NCBI RefSeq assembly: GCF_014322795.1
Contig: NZ_JAASTT010000010.1
Coordinates: forward strand, 59,556-123,555
Length of the DNA stretch: 64,000 nucleotides
Reading direction: 5' to 3'
From: Paenilisteria portnoyi
GTDB lineage: Bacteria > Bacillota > Bacilli > Lactobacillales > Listeriaceae
This document shows, piece by piece, positions 35,732 to 45,172 of the stretch. The notes below the pieces were generated by a model. The model worked only from the letters and a program-made list of their open reading frames with translations. It had not been told where the DNA came from and searched no databases. How positions within the stretch are numbered: position 1 is the first letter of the stretch; each line of letters begins with the position of its first letter. The translations under genes were made by a program, and so were the position numbers.

Positions 35732-35938
35732 TGGCATTTAATGTTATATAACTATATTCCTAGTTCAAATAACTACAAATCTCAAATAATGTTAAAGAAA
35801 TCGCCTTCAATGTTAAATATTTTGTAAAGAAGGTCCATATGTCATTGCTTGATTGGAAATTTTGTGATACTTTTAGCATGCATGTTGGGAAATAGAAGTA
35901 GACGGGCATGCGAAAAAAGTGAAAGAGGGAGAAATAAG

Positions 35939-36106
35939 ATGAAGCAATGGCTATCAAGAGTATTTGTAAGCAGTATGGCGATGATGTTGGTATTTTCTAG
36001 TGTACCCATCCTTGACGCACAAGCAGTAGACACGGCAGATCATGCTACAGTTACGGCAGAAACAACGAAGACTCATGAGAAAAAAGAAAAGGAGAATTAC
36101 CTATGA
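35939..36106 (+). CDS. Short secreted peptide, 55 residues
   Basis: A signal peptide (MKQWLSRVFVSSMAMMLVFSS, cleavage likely after DAQA) followed by only about 23 polar residues rich in Thr, Lys and Glu. GAGGGAG precedes the ATG. Its stop overlaps the start of the next secreted protein, so the two are translationally coupled. The short mature peptide could be a signal, a bacteriocin-like product, or the stub of a larger gene; no family recognised. Confidence 0.55.
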   Translation: MKQWLSRVFVSSMAMMLVFSSVPILDAQAVDTADHATVTAETTKTHEKKEKENYL

Positions 36107-36525
36107 AAAGAATAAGCAGATTTGTAACATCGTTAATTGCAGGAGCTTTGATTATTTCAATACCGTTAGTTGCGGCACAGGCCGCTGTAAGTCAAAATGT
36201 AAACTTTACATTTAGTTATAATGTAGTCAGTGGAGCTAAAAATAACAAGTATCATAAATTGAATAAGGGATATGTCAACCTAAAGTTAGCCGTGGCAGGA
36301 CAGGGGAAATCAACAGAGAAAATTGATGTTAGTCTATTTAAAGAAAGATGGGGGCCGGATGATTATTATGGTGTAAGATCATTTACGCAAGGAAAAGGTG
36401 GAGCGAGCGTTACAACCACGCATCAATACTACGTTGGAAGCTCTTCTTCTGATTTTTATGTTAAAGCGGAGAAAATTAGCAATAACTATACGACTAAAGG
36501 TGTAGGAACTATTAAAAATAAATAA
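36103..36525 (+). CDS. Small secreted beta-rich protein, unknown function (DUF2712-like?)
   Basis: A 140-residue protein with a signal peptide (MKRISRFVTSLIAGALIIS, cleavage after AAQA). The mature domain of about 113 residues alternates short strands (VNFTFSYNVVSG, KGYVNLKLAVAG, TTTHQYYVGSSSSDFYVKAE) and has no cysteine. It faintly resembles the DUF2712 secreted proteins found beside peptide transporters in bacilli, but I am not certain. It overlaps the preceding peptide gene and is followed after 14 bases by a VanZ-like gene, forming a small cassette. Confidence 0.6.
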   Translation: MKRISRFVTSLIAGALIISIPLVAAQAAVSQNVNFTFSYNVVSGAKNNKYHKLNKGYVNLKLAVAGQGKSTEKIDVSLFKERWGPDDYYGVRSFTQGKGGASVTTTHQYYVGSSSSDFYVKAEKISNNYTTKGVGTIKNK

Positions 36526-36539
36526 GGTGGCGCTAGGTT

Positions 36540-37112
36540 ATGTTAACTGCAAAAGATATACTTCTCATTGCGCCTATTATCTATGTATTCTTTTTGATTC
36601 GATGGATTAGGAAGAAAGAGCCAATTGAGAAAATAGTTTTTAAATCATGTATGTTTATGTATGTAACAGGTGTCGTAGGCTATACGATGTTTCCAATTAT
36701 GACAAATAGCATGTTGATTGAAGATACTCGTATTTTAAGAGATGGTGCAACTGGAATTAACATCATACCTTTTGCAACTGTTTGGGATATCTACATTTAT
36801 AGTGGAGATCTGGATGTTAGTCAGGCTATTTTTCAAGTTGTCGCCAATATGATTATGTTTATACCACTAGGCTGTTTGTACCCACTATGTTCAATGTATA
36901 AAGTTAGCTGGAAAAGGATGTTTTTGTTGGCGCTCACTTTGTCAATGTCTATAGAACTATTGCAATTACTGCAAAATATTCTATATCAAGCTGCTTTCAA
37001 ATATGTAGATATAGATGATTTGATTTGGAATGTGAGTGGTGGAATGATTGGGTACGCGCTATTTCGAATATGTAAACCGCTTTTTCAAAAGTTGAATGTC
37101 TATCATTTTTGA
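36540..37112 (+). CDS. VanZ-family membrane protein
   Basis: A 190-residue protein with five membrane segments. GINIIPFATVWD, VANMIMFIPLGCLYP and SIELLQLLQN...DIDDLIWNVSGGMIGY are the conserved blocks of VanZ-like proteins. VanZ raises teicoplanin resistance in enterococci; the wider family is uncharacterised. In this cassette it may provide immunity or envelope adaptation for the secreted proteins encoded just before it. That role is inference. Confidence 0.75.
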   Translation: MLTAKDILLIAPIIYVFFLIRWIRKKEPIEKIVFKSCMFMYVTGVVGYTMFPIMTNSMLIEDTRILRDGATGINIIPFATVWDIYIYSGDLDVSQAIFQVVANMIMFIPLGCLYPLCSMYKVSWKRMFLLALTLSMSIELLQLLQNILYQAAFKYVDIDDLIWNVSGGMIGYALFRICKPLFQKLNVYHF

Positions 37113-37200
37113 ATTAATTGAAGAGGTATTCGGGATAGATAATTATAAGTGGGCCAAACGATTGAAATATCCACCACCAGCCTCAATGCAAAACGAATAA
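37101..37200 (+). pseudogene. Possible C-terminal fragment of a lost gene
   Basis: In a frame other than vanZ, the sequence reads IIFELIEEVFGIDNYKWAKR then LKYPPPASMQNE and stop. It has the look of a real protein end but no start or ribosome site. No family recognised. Confidence 0.3.
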
Positions 37201-37207
37201 AAGAAGA

Positions 37208-37239
37208 AAACATGTCATAAAAATGGCGTGTTTTTTTCT
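37208..37239 (+). terminator. Probable terminator of the secreted-protein/VanZ cassette
   Basis: AACATGTCAT pairs imperfectly with ATGGCGTGTT and is followed by TTTTTT. Confidence 0.55.
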
Positions 37240-37316
37240 GGGCGCAAAATCTACCCTCTACCTCCATTTTAGTGTATGATAAAAAGGTAAACTAAATCGA
37301 GAGAGGACGTGGCGGC

Positions 37317-38048
37317 ATGAAGTTGACTGTGTTTGGTCATTGGGGTGGCTTTCCGAAAGTGGATGAGGGAACGTCGAGTTATTTATTGGAAGAGGATGGA
37401 TTTAAATTATTGATTGATGTCGGTGCGAGTGCCGTTTCTATTATGCAAAATTATGTGGACCCGAACGAGATTGATGCGGCGATTATTTCGCATTATCATC
37501 CGGATCATGTGGCGGATGTTGGAATTTTGCAGCATTATCGTTTGATTGGCGGGATGAACGCGGATGTTCCTGTGTTGCCGATGTATGGGCATGATGAGGA
37601 TGCGCGTGGTTTTTCTTATCTTTCGATGCCGAATGTGTCGGAGGGTATGGCGTATGATCCGAACAAGCCACTCACAGTTGGGCCTTTTACGATCACGTTT
37701 TTGAAAACGGTACATCCGGTTGTTTGTTATGCGATGCGGATGGAGGCGAATGGGAAGGTGTTTGTATTCACGGCAGATTCGGCGTATCAGGAGTCGTTTG
37801 TTCCTTTCGCAAAGGGCGCAGATTTGTTGATGGCGGATACGAATTTCTATAAAGACCTTGCTGGAAAAAGTCAGATTCATATGGCAAGTACGGAAGTTGG
37901 GAAATTGGCGCAGGATGCTGGTGTGAAGACATTATTGCTATCGCATTTACCGCAGTTCGGTGAGTTGGCAACGTTAAAAGCAGAAGCGGCGTCGGCATTT
38001 GACGGGCAGATTGTGTTGGCTGAAAAAGGTTTGATTATCGAGTTTTAA
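37317..38048 (+). CDS. Metallo-beta-lactamase-fold hydrolase (YhfI-like)
   Basis: A 243-residue MBL-fold protein. The zinc motif SHYHPDHVAD (HxHxDH) lies near residue 60, with the later ligands in VHPVVCY, FTADSAY and LLSHLPQ. Related to RNase Z-like and YhfI proteins; substrate unknown. Starts at ATG with GAGAGGA upstream and is followed after 14 bases by lplA, a pairing I recall from Listeria and Bacillus. Confidence 0.85.
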   Translation: MKLTVFGHWGGFPKVDEGTSSYLLEEDGFKLLIDVGASAVSIMQNYVDPNEIDAAIISHYHPDHVADVGILQHYRLIGGMNADVPVLPMYGHDEDARGFSYLSMPNVSEGMAYDPNKPLTVGPFTITFLKTVHPVVCYAMRMEANGKVFVFTADSAYQESFVPFAKGADLLMADTNFYKDLAGKSQIHMASTEVGKLAQDAGVKTLLLSHLPQFGELATLKAEAASAFDGQIVLAEKGLIIEF

Positions 38049-38062
38049 GGAGGACGTAAGGC

Positions 38063-39058
38063 GTGTATTTTATTGATAATAAGAATGTGTTGGATCCGAC
38101 GATAAATTTGGCGGTGGAAGAGTTTATTTTGACGGAGCTCAATTTGGACGAGCCAGTATTACTTTTCTATATTAACCAGCCGTCGATTATTATTGGGCGG
38201 AATCAGAATACGATTGAGGAAATTAATACGGAATATGTGGCCGAAAATAATGTCAAAGTTGTGCGTCGTTTATCGGGCGGTGGAGCGGTTTATCATGATG
38301 AGGGGAATTTGAATTTCAGCTTTATTACGAAGGATGATGGGGATTCGTTCCACAACTTCGCAAAATTCACGGAACCGATTGTGACGGCGCTTAAGAAGCA
38401 AGGTGTGAACGCGGAATTGAAAGGGCGCAATGATTTGTTGATTGATGGCTTCAAAGTGTCTGGGAATGCGCAGTTTGCAACGAAAGGCAAGATGTTTTCG
38501 CATGGGACGTTGATGCTGGATCTTAATTTGGATCATGTCGTGGCATCGCTGAAGGTGCGCAAGGATAAGATTGAGTCGAAGGGCATTAAGTCGGTGCGAA
38601 GCCGGGTTGCAAATATTTCGGAGTTCATGGAAAACAAGATGACGACGGAGGAGTTTCGCGATTTATTGTTGCTTGATATTTTTGATGTCGAAAGTGTGGC
38701 GGATGTGAAGGAATATGTGCTCACGGAGGCAGACTGGGAGAAGATTCATGCGATTTCCGAGAAGCGCTATAATAACTGGGATTGGAATTACGGGAAGTCA
38801 CCTAAGTTTAATTTGGAGCGGACGAAACGTTTTCCAGTCGGTGGTATTGATGTGCGTCTGGATGTTGTGAAAAGCGTTATTGCGAACGTGAAAATTTTCG
38901 GTGATTTCTTCGGGGTTGGCGATGTGACGGAGATTGAGGATAAGCTTCGTGGTGTCAATTATGAGCACCAGGCGATTGAAAATGCTTTGAAAGACGTGAA
39001 AATAAAACATTATTTTGGTAATATTACAATGGAAGATTTCTTAGATCTATTATATTAA
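38063..39058 (+). CDS. lplA: Lipoate-protein ligase A
   Basis: A 331-residue ligase that activates free lipoate with ATP and attaches it to E2 and GcvH domains. The motifs RRLSGGGAVYHDEGNLNFSFI, GRNDLLIDGFKVSGNAQF and the lipoyl-binding HGTLMLDLNL are intact, and a C-terminal accessory domain is present, as in Listeria LplA1. Start GTG 38063 has AGGAGG nine bases upstream. Confidence 0.93.
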   Translation: MYFIDNKNVLDPTINLAVEEFILTELNLDEPVLLFYINQPSIIIGRNQNTIEEINTEYVAENNVKVVRRLSGGGAVYHDEGNLNFSFITKDDGDSFHNFAKFTEPIVTALKKQGVNAELKGRNDLLIDGFKVSGNAQFATKGKMFSHGTLMLDLNLDHVVASLKVRKDKIESKGIKSVRSRVANISEFMENKMTTEEFRDLLLLDIFDVESVADVKEYVLTEADWEKIHAISEKRYNNWDWNYGKSPKFNLERTKRFPVGGIDVRLDVVKSVIANVKIFGDFFGVGDVTEIEDKLRGVNYEHQAIENALKDVKIKHYFGNITMEDFLDLLY

Positions 39059-39069
39059 TGACTGTTTTT

Positions 39070-39103
39070 GAGTCTGGGCCAAGGGGCTTAGGCTCTTTGT
39101 TTT
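39070..39103 (+). terminator. Terminator after lplA
   Basis: GAGTCTGGGCC pairs with GGCTTAGGCTC (with G-T pairs) around AAGG, then TTTGTTTT. Confidence 0.65.
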
Positions 39104-39312
39104 GGATGGAGACTTATTTCTCTTCTGTAAATTAGGAGGAATGTCATATATTTTACTAGTGGTATTATTTTCAAAAAGGCGAGAAATCTGGTATATTAGA
39201 GATAAGGAAATGATGTGTGATACTTTCCTATTACTTCATATGTGAACGCGACAGAATGATTTTTTGTTTTGAGAAAGAGAAAAAACAGATTATTCAAAAA
39301 GGGTGTGATGAA

Positions 39313-41241
39313 GTGAGCAATAAATTGCAGATCGGTAACATGTCAGAAGCGGATACATATTTATTTAATATGGGGAATCATTTTCAGAGTTATCAGCAAC
39401 TGGGATGTCAATTTGCAGTGGATGTGAATGGTGAGGAAGGGTTCTCGTTTCGTGTTTGGGCTCCTAATGCTAGGGAAATTGCCATTGTCGGTGATTTTTG
39501 CGATTGGGGTGCTGGGATGAAATTGAGGAAAATTGGTGAGACTGGGATTTGGGAAGGGTTTTCGGCAGATGCGAAGTCTGGGCAGCATTATAAGGTTCTG
39601 GTGGAGGATGCGAATGGGAACAAGAAGTTAAAGATGGACCCATATGCATTGGCGTTTGAGACGAGACCAAAAGATGCAGCGGTTGTGACGAAAATACCGG
39701 ATTTTAAGTGGTCGGATGGTCGCTGGATGGCGAAGCGAAAACGTAAAAATGTGTATCAAGCGCCACTTAATATTTACGAGGTTCATGCTGGTTCTTGGCG
39801 GAAACCAAAGGATGGTGACGCGGAATTTTATACGTTTGCGGAACTTGCGGAGACGTTGATTCCTTATGTGGCGGAGATGGGTTTTACGCATATTGAGTTT
39901 ATGCCGCTGATGGAACACCCGCTGGACGCGTCTTGGGGATATCAGATTACGGGATATTATGCGTTGTCGGCGCGTTACGGGAGCTTGGAAGATTTTATGG
40001 GCTTTGTGGATGCGTGTCATGCGGCGAATATTGGCGTGATTATGGACTGGGTGCCGGGGCATTTTTGCCGGAATGATAATGCGTTGTCGTATTTTGATGG
40101 GACGCCGCAATTTGAGTATTGGAAGTCGTTTCAGGCGGATAATGTACGCTGGGGAACGCTTAATTTTGACTTATCCAAGGCTGAGGTGCATAGTTTTTTG
40201 ATTTCGAATGCGCTGTTTTGGATTGAGATGTGCCATTTGGATGGTTTGCGAGTCGATGCGGTGTCTGCCATGATTTATTTGGATTATGACGATGGGTATT
40301 GGGAAGCAAATGAGGATGGCGGCAACGTGAATAAGGCTGGCGTCGCTTTTGTGCAAAAGTTAAACACGGAGGTTTTTAAGCGGTATCCGGATATGTTGAT
40401 GATTGCGGAGGAAAGTACGGCTTATCCTGGTGTGACGATGCCGGTGGACGCGAATGGACTTGGTTTTAATTATAAGTGGAATATGGGTTGGATGAACGAT
40501 ATTTTGAAGTTTTTCGAGATGGACCCGCTGTTTCGCAAGGATCATTTTAACCTCGTGACGTTTTCATTTATGTATATGTACAAGGAGAATTATATTTTGG
40601 CGCTGTCGCATGATGAAGTGGTGCATGGCAAGAAGTCAATGATGCACAAAATGCCGGGCGATCGATACAACCAGTTTGCGGGGCTCCGAACGTTGGAGGC
40701 ATTCTTGATGACGCATCCTGGTAAAAAATTGAATTTTATGGGCAACGAGACGGGTCAATTTTTGGAGTGGAAGTTTGCGGAAGAATTGGAATGGTCGGAT
40801 TTGGAGCAGGATTTAAATCACCAGTATCAGTTTTTTGTGCGGACGTTAAATGAGCTTTATGTGGAGCATCGGGCGTTGTTTGAGTTGGATCATGATCCTG
40901 CTGGAATGGCGATTTTGGATGCGGATAATCGGGATGAATCGTTATTAACGTTTATTCGCCAAGGTGCGAAGCCGCGCGATTTCCTAGTTGTGGCGTGTAA
41001 TTTTGTGCCAGTGGAAAGACAGCGAGTGCGGATTGGCGTTCCATATGAAGGTGTTTACGAGGAGTTGCTGAATACGGAGTCGCATGATTTTGGTGGGACG
41101 TGGAATGTGGCTCAGCCCGAAATGCGCACGAGTCATCAAGGATATAACGGGCAACCTTATAGTATTGAAGTTATAATGCCAGCAATGAGTGTACTGATTA
41201 TAAAACCGAAACGGATAAAAGGATATAAAAAAGGGCGGTGA
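39313..41241 (+). CDS. glgB: 1,4-alpha-glucan branching enzyme
   Basis: A 642-residue GH13 enzyme that puts alpha-1,6 branches into glycogen. An N-terminal CBM48 domain (FSFRVWAPNAREIAIVGDF) precedes the catalytic barrel with nucleophile Asp in GLRVDAVSAM, acid Glu in MLMIAEEST and Asp in LALSHDEVVHGKKS. The start is GTG 39313 with AAAAAGGGTG eight bases upstream; the frame is open to 39217 but that part is leader. First gene of the glycogen operon. Confidence 0.93.
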   Translation: MSNKLQIGNMSEADTYLFNMGNHFQSYQQLGCQFAVDVNGEEGFSFRVWAPNAREIAIVGDFCDWGAGMKLRKIGETGIWEGFSADAKSGQHYKVLVEDANGNKKLKMDPYALAFETRPKDAAVVTKIPDFKWSDGRWMAKRKRKNVYQAPLNIYEVHAGSWRKPKDGDAEFYTFAELAETLIPYVAEMGFTHIEFMPLMEHPLDASWGYQITGYYALSARYGSLEDFMGFVDACHAANIGVIMDWVPGHFCRNDNALSYFDGTPQFEYWKSFQADNVRWGTLNFDLSKAEVHSFLISNALFWIEMCHLDGLRVDAVSAMIYLDYDDGYWEANEDGGNVNKAGVAFVQKLNTEVFKRYPDMLMIAEESTAYPGVTMPVDANGLGFNYKWNMGWMNDILKFFEMDPLFRKDHFNLVTFSFMYMYKENYILALSHDEVVHGKKSMMHKMPGDRYNQFAGLRTLEAFLMTHPGKKLNFMGNETGQFLEWKFAEELEWSDLEQDLNHQYQFFVRTLNELYVEHRALFELDHDPAGMAILDADNRDESLLTFIRQGAKPRDFLVVACNFVPVERQRVRIGVPYEGVYEELLNTESHDFGGTWNVAQPEMRTSHQGYNGQPYSIEVIMPAMSVLIIKPKRIKGYKKGR

Positions 41242-41253
41242 GAGGGATTCGCT

Positions 41254-41274
41254 TTGGATAGCGGTCCCAGATAA
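41254..41274 (+). CDS. Possible six-codon leader peptide before glgC
   Basis: TTG 41254 follows GAGAGGG by seven bases and encodes MDSGPR then TAA, whose stop lies two bases before the glgC ATG. glgC itself has no ribosome site at normal distance, so re-initiation after this leader would explain its translation. Speculative. Confidence 0.3.
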
Positions 41275-41276
41275 TT

Positions 41277-42419
41277 ATGAAAAATGACATGATTGCAATG
41301 ATTTTAGCAGGTGGACAAGGTTCGAGACTAGGCGATTTAACGAAAACAATGGCAAAACCGGCCGTTTCGTTTGGCGGGAAATATCGGATTATTGATTTTT
41401 CGCTGAGTAATTGTTCGAATTCGGGAATTGATACGGTGGGTGTTGTGACGCAGTACCAGCCACTCGAGTTGAATGATCATATTGGAGACGGATCTTATTT
41501 TGATTTGGATTATAAGAGTGGTGGCGTGACAATTTTGCAACCGCATCTTAGTTTGGAAGGCGAGAAGTGGTTTAAAGGAACGGCGCACGCGATTCATCAA
41601 AATGTGGGCTTTATCGATAGTCATGATCCAGAATATGTGTTGATTTTGTCAGGTGACCATATTTATAAAATGGATTATGAGAAAATGCTCGATTATCATA
41701 AGGCGAAAAATGCGGCGTTGACGGTCGCTGTTATTGAGGTGCCGATGGAAGAGGCGTCGCGGTTTGGGATTATGAACGTGGATAACACCGAGCGGATTAT
41801 TGAGTTTGACGAGAAACCCGCTGAGCCGAAGAGTAATTTGGCGTCGATGGGGATTTATATATTTAAGTGGAGTCTGTTGAAGCAGTATTTGAAGGATGCG
41901 CAGTCTAGAAATATTGATATGAGTGACTTCGGGAAAAATATCGTGCCATCGTATTTGAATAACGGCGAACATATTTTTGCGTACCGTTTTTCGGGCTATT
42001 GGAAAGATGTTGGGACAATTTCAAGTCTGTGGGAGGCGAACATGGAGTTCATTAATCCTTGCCATGAGTTGAATATTCGGGATCGGGAATGGCGAATTTA
42101 TTCGAAAAACCCAATTGCGCCGCCGCAGCATATTACGAAGCAGGCGGATGTGAAAAATGCGCTGATTGTGGATGGCTGTTTTATTAATGGCCGGGTGAAG
42201 CATTCGATTCTATCTCAGAACGTGAAGGTTGGCGAAAATAGCGTGATTGAGGATAGTGTTATCATGCCGAACTCGGTTATCGGAAATAATGTTGTGCTAA
42301 AACGCGCGATTGTTGGCGAAAATGCGGTTATTGCGGATAATGTGGAAATTATAGGTGAGGACGAGATTGAAGTCGTTGGTCACCATGAAATGATAGGAGT
42401 GTCGGAAGATGAAGGCTAA
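41277..42419 (+). CDS. glgC: Glucose-1-phosphate adenylyltransferase, catalytic subunit
   Basis: A 380-residue enzyme making ADP-glucose, the committed step of glycogen synthesis. The nucleotidyltransferase motif [23 protein letters not shown] is intact, as are [10 protein letters not shown] and [11 protein letters not shown]; a left-handed beta-helix forms the C-terminus. In Firmicutes GlgC works with GlgD, encoded next with an 11-base overlap. The start codon lacks a close Shine-Dalgarno sequence. Confidence 0.93.
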   Translation: MKNDMIAMILAGGQGSRLGDLTKTMAKPAVSFGGKYRIIDFSLSNCSNSGIDTVGVVTQYQPLELNDHIGDGSYFDLDYKSGGVTILQPHLSLEGEKWFKGTAHAIHQNVGFIDSHDPEYVLILSGDHIYKMDYEKMLDYHKAKNAALTVAVIEVPMEEASRFGIMNVDNTERIIEFDEKPAEPKSNLASMGIYIFKWSLLKQYLKDAQSRNIDMSDFGKNIVPSYLNNGEHIFAYRFSGYWKDVGTISSLWEANMEFINPCHELNIRDREWRIYSKNPIAPPQHITKQADVKNALIVDGCFINGRVKHSILSQNVKVGENSVIEDSVIMPNSVIGNNVVLKRAIVGENAVIADNVEIIGEDEIEVVGHHEMIGVSEDEG

Positions 42420-43557
42420 TAAAATTTGTGGGATTTTAAATTTATCGGAATGTAAAGCGGGATTGCAGCCTTTGACGCAAAACCGACCTCTTGCGGCGAT
42501 GCCATTCGCGTGTCGTTATCGCTTGATTGATTTTCCGTTGTCGAACATGACGAATGCTGGTATTAATACGATTGCAATGTTTTTGAATGAGAATAATCGC
42601 TCGTTATTTGACCATATTCGGAGTGGTAAGGAATGGGATTTGAACACGATGTACGGCGGATTGTTCGTGTTTGATGAGCGCAATGCGGACGATTTTTCAC
42701 AGGAGAATTATGATAATAGCTTGAACTTCTTGACGAAATCGGCGACGGAGTATGTGGTTATTATGGGAAGTAAGATGATTTGTAATATCGATTTGAAAAG
42801 CGTTTTACAACATCATAAGCAACAGGATGCGGATGTAACGGTCGTTTATAAGAAAATAACGGCGCCAATCGAGGCGGGGGATCATGAGAACTTGATGACG
42901 CTTGATCTTACTCCAGAAGGCAAAATTTTGGAGAATACGATGGTGGAGAAATCGGAGCAGGTACCAAAGGGTAGTGCGCTTAATTTGGAAATTTACTTGT
43001 TGAAGCAAGAATTATTGCTGAAATTATTGGCTAATTATCGCGAAACAGGGCGTGATTTTTCGCTCGATGCGGTAATGAAACTGGCGGTGGAACATACGAA
43101 TGCGAGTGGTTTTGAGCATACTGGGTATTTGCGCCAAATTTATTCGGTGAACTCGTATTTTGAAGGGAATTTTGATATGTTGGAAGATCAGAATTTGTCG
43201 GCGTTGTTCCAGGAAAATCAGAAAATCCATACGAAGGCGAAGAATGAGGTGCCGACTTTTTACGCGGAGAATTCGGATATTAAGGATTGCTTAGTTGCAA
43301 ATGGTTGCTTGTTACGCGGGGCGGCGGAGCATTCGCTGATATTCCGGAACGTGGTGTTAGAAGAGGACGCAATCGTGAAAAACTCGATGATCATGCAAGG
43401 TGCGAAAGTTGGCGCTGGTGCACGATTGGAGTACGTGATTGCGGATAAGAAGAGCGTGATTGCGCCAGGTGTCGAGTTGATTGGTACGCGGGATAACCCG
43501 ATTGTCGTGAAAAAGGATGAACAGATTGAGACGAGCAGAGGGGCGGAAGTCGGATGA
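42409..43557 (+). CDS. glgD: Glucose-1-phosphate adenylyltransferase, regulatory subunit
   Basis: A 382-residue homologue of GlgC that has lost the catalytic loop: where GlgC has GGxGxRL, this protein reads [22 protein letters not shown]. It keeps the fold and beta-helix, as expected of GlgD, which modulates GlgC in Firmicutes. Overlaps glgC by 11 bases and glgA by four. Confidence 0.92.
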   Translation: MKANKICGILNLSECKAGLQPLTQNRPLAAMPFACRYRLIDFPLSNMTNAGINTIAMFLNENNRSLFDHIRSGKEWDLNTMYGGLFVFDERNADDFSQENYDNSLNFLTKSATEYVVIMGSKMICNIDLKSVLQHHKQQDADVTVVYKKITAPIEAGDHENLMTLDLTPEGKILENTMVEKSEQVPKGSALNLEIYLLKQELLLKLLANYRETGRDFSLDAVMKLAVEHTNASGFEHTGYLRQIYSVNSYFEGNFDMLEDQNLSALFQENQKIHTKAKNEVPTFYAENSDIKDCLVANGCLLRGAAEHSLIFRNVVLEEDAIVKNSMIMQGAKVGAGARLEYVIADKKSVIAPGVELIGTRDNPIVVKKDEQIETSRGAEVG

Positions 43558-44981
43558 AAGTCTTATTTGCAGCAGCGGAGGTCTTTCCGTTTGTGAAAGT
43601 GGGTGGCTTGGCGGATGTGGCGTATGCGTTGCCGAAAGAGTTGGTGAAGCAGGGCGTGGATATTCGCGTAGTATTACCATTTCACACCAAGATGGCACAG
43701 GAATTTAAGGATGAGATGGTCGACGTGACGCAGTTTACGGTGGACGTTGGTTGGCGCAAGCAGTTTTGTGGTGTGAAGACGCTAGTGCGTGACGGTGTGA
43801 CGTTTTATTTTATTGATAACTTGTATTATTTTGATCGGCCGAATGTGTATGGGGATTATGATGATGCGGAGCGATATGCGTTTTTCTCGATGGCGGTATG
43901 CGAGATGATGGAGAAAATTGATTTTATTCCGGATTGGTTGCATGTGAATGATTGGCATACAGGGATTGTTCCGTTGCTCCTTCGAGATAAATATCACTGG
44001 ATTGAGTCGTATCAAAGGATTCGGACGGTATTTACGATTCATAATTTGCAGTTCCAGGGTATTTATTCGCCGCGTGTGTTGGAGGAATTGCTTGGGATTG
44101 GGATGCAGACGTGGCATGAGGACGGGATTAAGTACTATGATGATGTGAACTTTATGAAGGGCGCGATTCAGTTTGCGGACCGGATTACGACGGTGAGCCC
44201 GAGTTATGCCGAGGAAATTCAAACGCCGCTTTATGGGGAGCGCTTGGACGGCTTGCTTCGTGCGAATGCTTGGAAATTGACGGGGATTCTGAATGGGATT
44301 GATCAGGAGTTGAATGATCCTGCGAGTGACCCGCTGATTCCAAATCACTTTAGTCAGGCGGATATGTCTGGTAAGGCGGCGAATAAGGCGGCTATGCAGA
44401 AACGACTGGGGCTGCCGGTTCGCGCGGATGTGCCACTCATCATTATGGTATCGCGATTGACGCATCAAAAAGGATGTCACTTAGTTGAGGAAAGTCTGGA
44501 TGCGTTACTGCAAATGGATATTCAAATCGCAATTCTTGGCAAAGGTGAAGCTGGTTTTGAGGATTCATATCGCTTTTTCGAGCATGTATATCCTGAAAAA
44601 ATGTCGGCGAATATTGATTTTGATATCGGTTTTGCGCAAGAGCTTTATGCGGCGGGAGACATGTTGTTGATGCCGTCTTGGTTTGAGCCTTGCGGGATTG
44701 CGCAGTTAATTGCGATGCGGTACGGGACGCTTCCTGTTGTTCATGAAACGGGTGGTTTGAAAGATACGGTACAACCTTTTAATCAGTATACGCAAGAAGG
44801 AACTGGTTTTAGTTTTCACAATTATGAGGCTTGTGTTTTCCAATCCATTTTGGAGTCGGCAATCACGCTATATGAGACGCAACCTCCTGTCTGGCAAGAA
44901 CTTGTGACGCAAGCGATGGACAAGGATTTCAGTTGGAAAGTTTCAGCAGAAAAGTATAAGGGTATTTACGAGGAACACTGA
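43554..44981 (+). CDS. glgA: Glycogen synthase (ADP-glucose type)
   Basis: A 475-residue GT5 glycosyltransferase. The ADP-glucose-binding KVGGLADV motif is at residues 16-23, and the C-terminal EPCGIAQLIAMRYGTLPVV with the acid Glu is intact. Elongates alpha-1,4 chains. Starts inside the glgD stop (ATGA). Confidence 0.93.
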   Translation: MKVLFAAAEVFPFVKVGGLADVAYALPKELVKQGVDIRVVLPFHTKMAQEFKDEMVDVTQFTVDVGWRKQFCGVKTLVRDGVTFYFIDNLYYFDRPNVYGDYDDAERYAFFSMAVCEMMEKIDFIPDWLHVNDWHTGIVPLLLRDKYHWIESYQRIRTVFTIHNLQFQGIYSPRVLEELLGIGMQTWHEDGIKYYDDVNFMKGAIQFADRITTVSPSYAEEIQTPLYGERLDGLLRANAWKLTGILNGIDQELNDPASDPLIPNHFSQADMSGKAANKAAMQKRLGLPVRADVPLIIMVSRLTHQKGCHLVEESLDALLQMDIQIAILGKGEAGFEDSYRFFEHVYPEKMSANIDFDIGFAQELYAAGDMLLMPSWFEPCGIAQLIAMRYGTLPVVHETGGLKDTVQPFNQYTQEGTGFSFHNYEACVFQSILESAITLYETQPPVWQELVTQAMDKDFSWKVSAEKYKGIYEEH

Positions 44982-44982
44982 T

Positions 44983-45105
44983 CAAGCGCGGCGACAAACG
45001 ATCATCTCCGTCGTTAAAAGCTCCGTTCCAGTGCTCACATACCTTAGTATGCTCCGCGCTGGTACTCGCTTTTGCCTAGGATCTAATCATTTGTCGCCGC
45101 GCTTG
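44983..45105. repeat. 123-bp near-perfect palindrome between glgA and glgP
   Basis: CAAGCGCGGCGACAAA at 44983 pairs exactly with TTTGTCGCCGCGCTTG ending at 45105; inside, AAAAGC...CCAG...CATAC and GTATG...CTGG...GCTTTT continue the pairing around the centre at about 45044. It begins two bases behind the glgA stop. It could be an attenuating or stabilising RNA hairpin, or a MITE-like inserted palindrome. No T tract follows and no target-site duplication is seen. Confidence 0.75.
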
Positions 45106-45172
45106 TAGTTTGGCGGAAACGCATAGTTTTTTTAAGTCAGAAACCGGTTAAGCCCGATAAGGAGGAATTATA

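Noticed and set aside
39217..39312. Upstream extension of glgB by 32 codons
   Set aside because: No ribosome site before 39217; GTG 39313 has one at proper distance and gives a normal glgB N-terminus.
43782..44480. 232-codon minus-strand frame opposite glgA
   Set aside because: Arg- and His-rich antisense artefact without a start signal; glgA is unambiguous.
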